Source of the DNA: Flavobacteriales bacterium
Lineage (GTDB): Bacteria > Bacteroidota > Bacteroidia > Flavobacteriales > Flavobacteriaceae
Length of the DNA stretch: 9,851 nucleotides
Direction of reading: 5' to 3'
Assembly (NCBI GenBank): GCA_027003085.1
Contig: JALWYR010000157.1
Coordinates: 7,057 to 16,907, forward strand
How positions within the stretch are numbered: position 1 is the stretch's first letter; every line of letters begins with the position of its first letter. The notes below the pieces were generated by a model that was not told the origin of the DNA, ran no database searches, and was given only the letters and a program-made list of their open reading frames with translations. This document shows positions 6,490 to 9,851 of the stretch, one piece after another. Position numbers and translations under genes: made by a program.

Positions 6490-7785
6490 CTATTTTTTAT
6501 AAACCACAAACTGAAAGCCACCGTCGGTAAAGTTGCCCGATTGGTCCCGGATATATACTTTGAAATACCCGTCATAGTTGCTGGCACTGACAAACCTGGG
6601 CACGGACGTTCCTTGTTTGGTAACAATGACGATGTATTGACCCGAGGTGATATTACTCTCGGAAAAAGTAATTTTATAAACACCGGTGGACTCTTTTTCG
6701 GCTGAAAAACCCGACGAGCTGGCCGAAATGTTTATGCTTCCCGGGGCCATAATCCAGCCGTAGATGTAGGCCTTCATATCGGCATTGCCCGAGGCCGGTG
6801 CTTTGAGTTTTTGCGAAGCATACACATCGCCCACAAAATAACCGGCATAACTGTCCGTTTTTGTGGCTTCGCCGTAAACGGCATAGTGGGTACCACCGGC
6901 CGAAGGGTAAATTATATTATATGTACCAAATTTGTTTCCAGCACCAGTTCCTTGTAAACTATTGAAAGTACCGTAATGAGAAAAATTTCCGGAATTATCG
7001 ATAGAATTAAAAGACCCTATTTGGACACCGTTGCCGGAGCTCGTTAAATGATTCCAAACACCATAGTGCGGAGAAGAATTAATATTATCGATTTCATTAT
7101 ATACTCCGTAAATAAATGTACCGTTTGCCCCGGATACTTGATTGTAAATACCATATCTAGTTCCATCACTGCCACTACCACTACCGCCTACATTAACGTA
7201 GGTTTTAATTCCACTTACAGCGCCGGAAGAATTTCCCATAAAAAATATATAAAGCTTACTAAATTGAGAATATAATTGACCGCCTAAAACTAAGCTACCC
7301 AAATGATAAATATCATCATTAACATCATCAGGCAATTCATTGCTACCGACCTTTAAAAAAGTTTCGGGCTTGTTGGTCAGGTCGTTGTAGTCGCCGCTAA
7401 ACACATTGCCGGCTTTGTCGGCATATTTGGCCAAGGGAACATACCGGAAAGCCGTGGTTCCTAAGTCGGTATAGCCGTTACCCGAGTCGATTTCCACTTT
7501 CAGGTAGGGCTCATTTTCCCAATTGATAGTGGCAAAATCGCCGTTTTCCACCGTTCCTTCGCCAATGTTTACTATCAGAATGCCGTTTTGGTCGGTGGTG
7601 GCGGTATGGGTTTCGCGATAAACTTCGGTGTTTCCGTTTTCCAAAACGGTGAAACGGATATTTACGGATTGGTTGGCCAAAACCGTTCCGTTTTCGGTAA
7701 TCAGGGCTTTGTAGTTAAAACCGTTTTGCGCAAAACCACCCAAGGTGGAGATAAACAATGCAATGGCAAGGATTGTTTTTTTCAT
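6490..7785 (-). CDS. Secreted fibre-like protein with 15-residue repeats
   Basis: 431 residues. The ATG at 7785 is preferred over the in-frame GTG at 7791 because it begins a standard signal peptide (Sec-type, cleavage likely near FAQ, residue 20). Residues about 21-125 match a domain very common at the start of Bacteroidota surface proteins (FNYKALITENG, YRETHT, NEPYLKVEID). DYNDLTNKP at 132-140 is a motif frequent in phage tail-fibre proteins. Residues 211-315 are seven 15-residue repeats beginning [YFI]-[GA]-x-[YFW]-[NG]. Residues about 335-431 form a beta-rich end domain. Codons for residues about 146-296 are clearly AT-richer than the rest. Inferred: secreted, probably oligomeric fibre. 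No sorting domain is evident; the partner is unknown. Confidence 0.8.
   Translation of the reverse strand: MKKTILAIALFISTLGGFAQNGFNYKALITENGTVLANQSVNIRFTVLENGNTEVYRETHTATTDQNGILIVNIGEGTVENGDFATINWENEPYLKVEIDSGNGYTDLGTTAFRYVPLAKYADKAGNVFSGDYNDLTNKPETFLKVGSNELPDDVNDDIYHLGSLVLGGQLYSQFSKLYIFFMGNSSGAVSGIKTYVNVGGSGSGSDGTRYGIYNQVSGANGTFIYGVYNEIDNINSSPHYGVWNHLTSSGNGVQIGSFNSIDNSGNFSHYGTFNSLQGTGAGNKFGTYNIIYPSAGGTHYAVYGEATKTDSYAGYFVGDVYASQKLKAPASGNADMKAYIYGWIMAPGSINISASSSGFSAEKESTGVYKITFSESNITSGQYIVIVTKQGTSVPRFVSASNYDGYFKVYIRDQSGNFTDGGFQFVVYKK
6841..7155 (-). repeat. Seven 45-bp coding repeats of the fibre-like gene
   Basis: Residues 211-315 divide into seven units of exactly 15 residues with no insertions or deletions. 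Units begin YGIYN, YGVYN, YGVWN, IGSFN, YGTFN, FGTYN and YAVYG; the tenth to fifteenth residues vary and are Gly/Ser/Asn-rich. The repeat is much stronger at protein than at DNA level, so it is old or under selection for structure rather than a recent duplication. Confidence 0.85.
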
Positions 7786-7860
7786 AACCACACTTTTTGG
7801 ATTATTTAGGCATGATAAATTTATAATATTTCATAAAAAAATACATATTAAAATTTCGCT

Positions 7861-7880
7861 TTTGAACAAATTTGGACAAA
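7861..7880. promoter_or_regulatory. Tandem decamer TTTGnACAAA, candidate operator
   Basis: TTTGAACAAA and TTTGGACAAA are adjacent, each with TTTG/CAAA dyad symmetry, and the junction makes CAAATTTG. The pair lies 76-95 bp upstream of the fibre-like gene's ATG, one helical turn apart, as expected of a regulator site. No regulator gene is in the window; AT-rich chance is possible. Confidence 0.35.
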
Positions 7881-7895
7881 TTGATACCGGAAAGT

Positions 7896-7920
7896 ATGAA
7901 AAAAATCACCTTTTTTTCAT
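7896..7920. other. Inverted repeat 1 upstream of the fibre-like gene
   Basis: ATGAAAAAAA (7896-7905) and TTTTTTTCAT (7911-7920) are perfect 10-bp arms around TCACC. It shares TGAAAAAAATCACC (7897-7910) with inverted repeat 2 at 7950-7963, 53 bp away. Possible operator or transcription barrier. Confidence 0.55.
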
Positions 7921-7942
7921 TACATCCTACCTCAATTTTGCG

Positions 7943-7968
7943 AAAAGGGTGAAAAAAATCACCCTTTT
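7943..7968. terminator. Inverted repeat 2, terminator-like hairpin
   Basis: AAAAGGGTGA (7943-7952) pairs with TCACCCTTTT (7959-7968) around six A's, with T-runs following the stem on both strands, so it could act as a terminator in either direction. It lies in a divergent intergenic region, where it would insulate the fibre-like gene from transcription entering from the right, or serve as an operator together with inverted repeat 1. Confidence 0.45.
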
Positions 7969-8101
7969 TGCACATATCATTATTTTGTGAAATTGTAACA
8001 AGTGAGCAATAATTCTTGTTTCTAAAACGGATATTTCAACGAATATATTTATCCTATGTCGTAAAATCAGTCAGAGGCGGGCGGGCGGATGTGCCCGAGT
8101 G

Positions 8102-8118
8102 CCACGGCGGAGCCGTGG
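8102..8118. other. CCACGGC/GCCGTGG hairpin
   Basis: A perfect 7-bp inverted repeat around GGA. Its right arm overlaps a second possible hairpin, GTGGT pairing with ACCAC at 8115-8132, so the two are mutually exclusive. It begins the GC-rich half of the divergent region. Confidence 0.5.
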
Positions 8119-8171
8119 TGTTTCAAAACCACCTGATTTCGAGGCAACGCCCGTTTTCATGCTGTCGGCTC

Positions 8172-8201
8172 GATTCAATTTTTGCTATGCAAAAATCAAT
8201 C
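8172..8201. other. AT hairpin ATTTTTGC-TAT-GCAAAAAT
   Basis: Positions 8178-8185 pair with 8189-8196 around TAT, and GATT (8172-8175) pairs with AATC (8198-8201) beyond a small internal loop. It ends 17 bp before the structured repeat element at 8219. Confidence 0.5.
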
Positions 8202-8218
8202 AGCGACCACCCTTCTAC

Positions 8219-8409
8219 GCGCCAGGGATGGAAGCGGTTATGCGGCGGCGAGCATCGCTTGCGATGCGTCCGCGCCGTAGGCCTGCCGTGGAGGCGGGGC
8301 GACCAGTGGGGAGCCACGACCGCCACGCTTGCAGGCCAAGAGCGGGGCGCCGCCGCATTCGAGCGGACAGCCCGGTCCCGACATCGCGTAAGCGATGCGC
8401 GGGAGGCGC
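8219..8409 (+). repeat. Structured repeat element, copy 2 (candidate ncRNA)
   Basis: Partner of 645-843. The 5' block (8218-8242) differs from copy 1 by one substitution and one indel; the 3' block AGCGGACAGCCCGG (8362-8375) is identical. Helices seen by eye: P1 GCGCC (8219-8223) with GGCGC (8405-8409); P2 TGCGGCGGCG (8241-8250) with CGCCGCCGCA (8348-8357); P3 GCATCGC/GCGATGC (8252-8267); P4 GGCCTGC (8280-8286) with GCAGGCC (8331-8337), continued by CGTGG (8287-8291) with CCACG (8323-8327). A further hairpin (TCCCG 8376-8380 with CGGGA 8400-8404, inner CATCGC/GCGATG) lies between the 3' block and P1 and is absent from copy 1. It ends 39 bp before the PagL-like gene. Confidence 0.65.
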
Positions 8410-8429
8410 CCTAATAAAACTATCTTTAC

Positions 8430-8437
8430 TAACTTTG
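8430..8437 (+). promoter_or_regulatory. Candidate Bacteroidota -7 box TAACTTTG
   Basis: Matches the TAnnTTTG consensus of the Bacteroidota primary sigma factor. It is 11 bp before the ATG at 8449, implying a very short leader. I see no clear TTG/TTTG -33 box at the usual distance, because that position falls in the structured repeat, so the call is weak. Confidence 0.35.
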
Positions 8438-8448
8438 AACACCATCAA

Positions 8449-9573
8449 ATGTATATCCGGGTGAACAGACTTCGGGTTTTATTATTGCTCCTCCTGCTTC
8501 CGCCGGTCCGGCAAGCACAAGCACAGCATCTCGACCGTTGGGAAGCAGGCATTAACCTGGGTTATAACTTGGCACGTTACCGGACTACCTATCTTTTCGA
8601 ATCTCCCATACCTTATTCATTCCAAGCGAGTTGGCAACACCCCTTGTATGCGCAAAAAAACCGCCGGCAACGCTATGGCCTGTTCGATGCCGGTGTGTTG
8701 CTGCTCTATCACGACTTTCGCAAGCCCGAATTGGGACGGAATTACAGCGTTTATGCCACCGGGTCGTTTTACCTGAACCGGCCGGCCGCTCCTTGGCAGT
8801 GGGTTTTCCGGCTGGGAATGGGATTGGCCTATAATACGCATCCCTACGATGCGCATAGCAATACCAAAAACCAACTTTTCGGTTCGCATTGGCTTTTCCC
8901 CTTCAATGCGGGCTTTTACCTCTATGCACCGCCTATCGCTGAAAATTGGCGTTTTTGGACGGCCTTTACCGTGTATCATTATTCCAACGGCAACCTCAGG
9001 GCGCCCAATTTCGGTGCCAACCTGCCGGGATTGAGTTTCGGCCTGGCTTATATGCCTCCGGTCAGGGATAAGTTCTCCGCCGCCGGCCTGCCGGATACGC
9101 CACCCGCCTGGATTTGGACCGCCGGAATGCGTTTCGGTTTCAACCAATCGGATTTTACGGGCAGCAAAGTATATCCTTTTTTTATTCCGGCACTGAGCGC
9201 GGAGCGTGTGTTTAACTTCCGGCACCGGGTTATCATCACCGCCGAATTGTTCGTTTCCTACTTCCTGCGCGAACAAATCCATTATATTTACTACACCTAC
9301 CCCGAAGAGGGGCTCCGCAAAATACCCGATTTTAAACGGGCGGGGCTTTATGTGGCCCACGAATTCCACTACGGCAGTTTTGGTATCGATTTGGGAATGG
9401 GTTATTATTTCTACTATCCCTACCGGTTCGAAAGCCGTGCATACAGCCGGTTGGGACTGCGCTTTTTTGCCGGACGGCATTGGCGCTTGCATTACGGTGT
9501 CAAACTGCATAGTTTCAGCCGTGCCGAAGCCTTGGAATTGGGTGTTGAATATCAATTTGGAAAAACCAGGTAG
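8449..9573 (+). CDS. PagL-like acyloxyacyl hydrolase family outer-membrane protein
   Basis: 374 residues from the ATG at 8449, where a signal peptide starts (a run of seven leucines, cleavage near AQAQ, residue 26). The open frame reaches back to 8395, inside the repeat element, so that start is rejected. The mature part is rich in aromatic, alternating strands typical of a beta-barrel. HYSN at 177-180 matches the PagL catalytic His-x-Ser, followed by LRAPNFGANLPGLSFG in the expected spacing. PagL enzymes remove an acyl chain from lipid A in the outer membrane. At the position 12 residues after the Ser, where Pseudomonas PagL has its catalytic Glu as I recall, this protein has Asn191, so activity is uncertain. 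It is longer than PagL, with extra strands after residue 205. The next gene starts 3 bp after its stop. Confidence 0.75.
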   Translation: MYIRVNRLRVLLLLLLLPPVRQAQAQHLDRWEAGINLGYNLARYRTTYLFESPIPYSFQASWQHPLYAQKNRRQRYGLFDAGVLLLYHDFRKPELGRNYSVYATGSFYLNRPAAPWQWVFRLGMGLAYNTHPYDAHSNTKNQLFGSHWLFPFNAGFYLYAPPIAENWRFWTAFTVYHYSNGNLRAPNFGANLPGLSFGLAYMPPVRDKFSAAGLPDTPPAWIWTAGMRFGFNQSDFTGSKVYPFFIPALSAERVFNFRHRVIITAELFVSYFLREQIHYIYYTYPEEGLRKIPDFKRAGLYVAHEFHYGSFGIDLGMGYYFYYPYRFESRAYSRLGLRFFAGRHWRLHYGVKLHSFSRAEALELGVEYQFGKTR

Positions 9574-9576
9574 AAG

Positions 9577-9851
9577 ATGAAACGCGGATTTTGGTTTTTG
9601 GTGATTTTGCTTGTTTTGGGAGGATGCAAATACCGACTGCATTGCCGTTTTTCGCCCCGGCAGGCCCGTATCGAACGGATGATTCCGCGCATCGACACCT
9701 TGATTGTGGATCCTGCCGTAAGGACGTATTTGCATCAAAGCCCTTACTACCGGATTCGCTTGCAGGGCTCGGAAGATGTATTGCCCAGAACCCGGGTGGA
9801 AATCAGCGGCAAAACCCTGCGCATAACCAACGATGCCTATTGCCTTATTCA
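9577..9851 (+). CDS. Lipoprotein, DUF2807-like, 3' end outside window
   Basis: The first 91 codons are present; the gene runs off the window. The signal sequence ends in the lipobox LGGC, with the cysteine at residue 17. After a basic linker, residues about 42-91 (IDTLIVDPAVRTYL, YYRIRLQGSEDVLP, RVEISGKTLRI) have the short-strand pattern I associate with DUF2807/head-GIN adhesin-like domains, which form right-handed beta structures in Bacteroidota envelope lipoproteins. Assignment is tentative with so little sequence. The 3-bp spacing from the PagL-like gene indicates one operon. Confidence 0.6.
   Translation, partial: MKRGFWFLVILLVLGGCKYRLHCRFSPRQARIERMIPRIDTLIVDPAVRTYLHQSPYYRIRLQGSEDVLPRTRVEISGKTLRITNDAYCLI

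Noticed and set aside
8092..8133. tRNA-like stretch (GCCCGAG start and a TTCAAAA loop resembling a Leu anticodon loop)
   Set aside because: The presumed anticodon stem has a mismatch, there is no matching acceptor 3' strand and no normal T arm downstream.

Overview
The window looks like chromosomal DNA from a member of the Bacteroidota. The evidence is a run of envelope genes typical of that phylum: a DUF4197 lipoprotein, an Omp28-type lipoprotein, an outer-membrane protein with TolB-like repeats, a fibre-like protein with the common Bacteroidota N-terminal domain, and a PagL-like barrel. Genes lack obvious Shine-Dalgarno sequences, and one gene is preceded by a TAnnTTTG-type -7 box. I cannot place it below phylum level. 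No rRNA, tRNA, CRISPR array, transposase or integrase was seen.

Layout. Positions 1-1028 hold no convincing gene. They contain a GC-rich modular repeat array (2-312), AT-rich heptamer repeats (70-104), a dRS3-like palindrome (459-478), a plain stretch with nothing recognisable (about 480-614), and a structured repeat element of about 200 nt (645-843). A three-gene + strand operon follows: DUF4197 lipoprotein (1029-1745), Omp28-like thioredoxin-fold lipoprotein (1767-2807), and a 1029-residue metallopeptidase-like/propeller/beta-barrel protein (2794-5883) whose start overlaps the preceding gene. Positions 5884-6489, between convergent genes, carry a second copy of the modular repeat array in the same cyclic block order, with two very strong GC hairpins. 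A secreted fibre-like protein is encoded on the - strand (6490-7785); its middle is AT-rich and made of seven exact 15-residue repeats. The divergent intergenic region 7786-8448 has an AT-rich half with tandem and inverted repeats, and a GC-rich half ending in a second copy of the structured element (8219-8409). Last come a PagL-like outer-membrane protein (8449-9573) and, 3 bp later, the start of a DUF2807-like lipoprotein that runs off the window.

Every protein recognised here carries an export signal, so the window is an envelope/surface locus, although no single pathway links all the genes. The most unusual material is non-coding. The two elements at 645-843 and 8219-8409 share only their ends and a short hairpin core, yet by eye both fold into the same arrangement of helices, as expected of a structured RNA or a non-autonomous mobile repeat. 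I could not search databases, so novelty is unverified.
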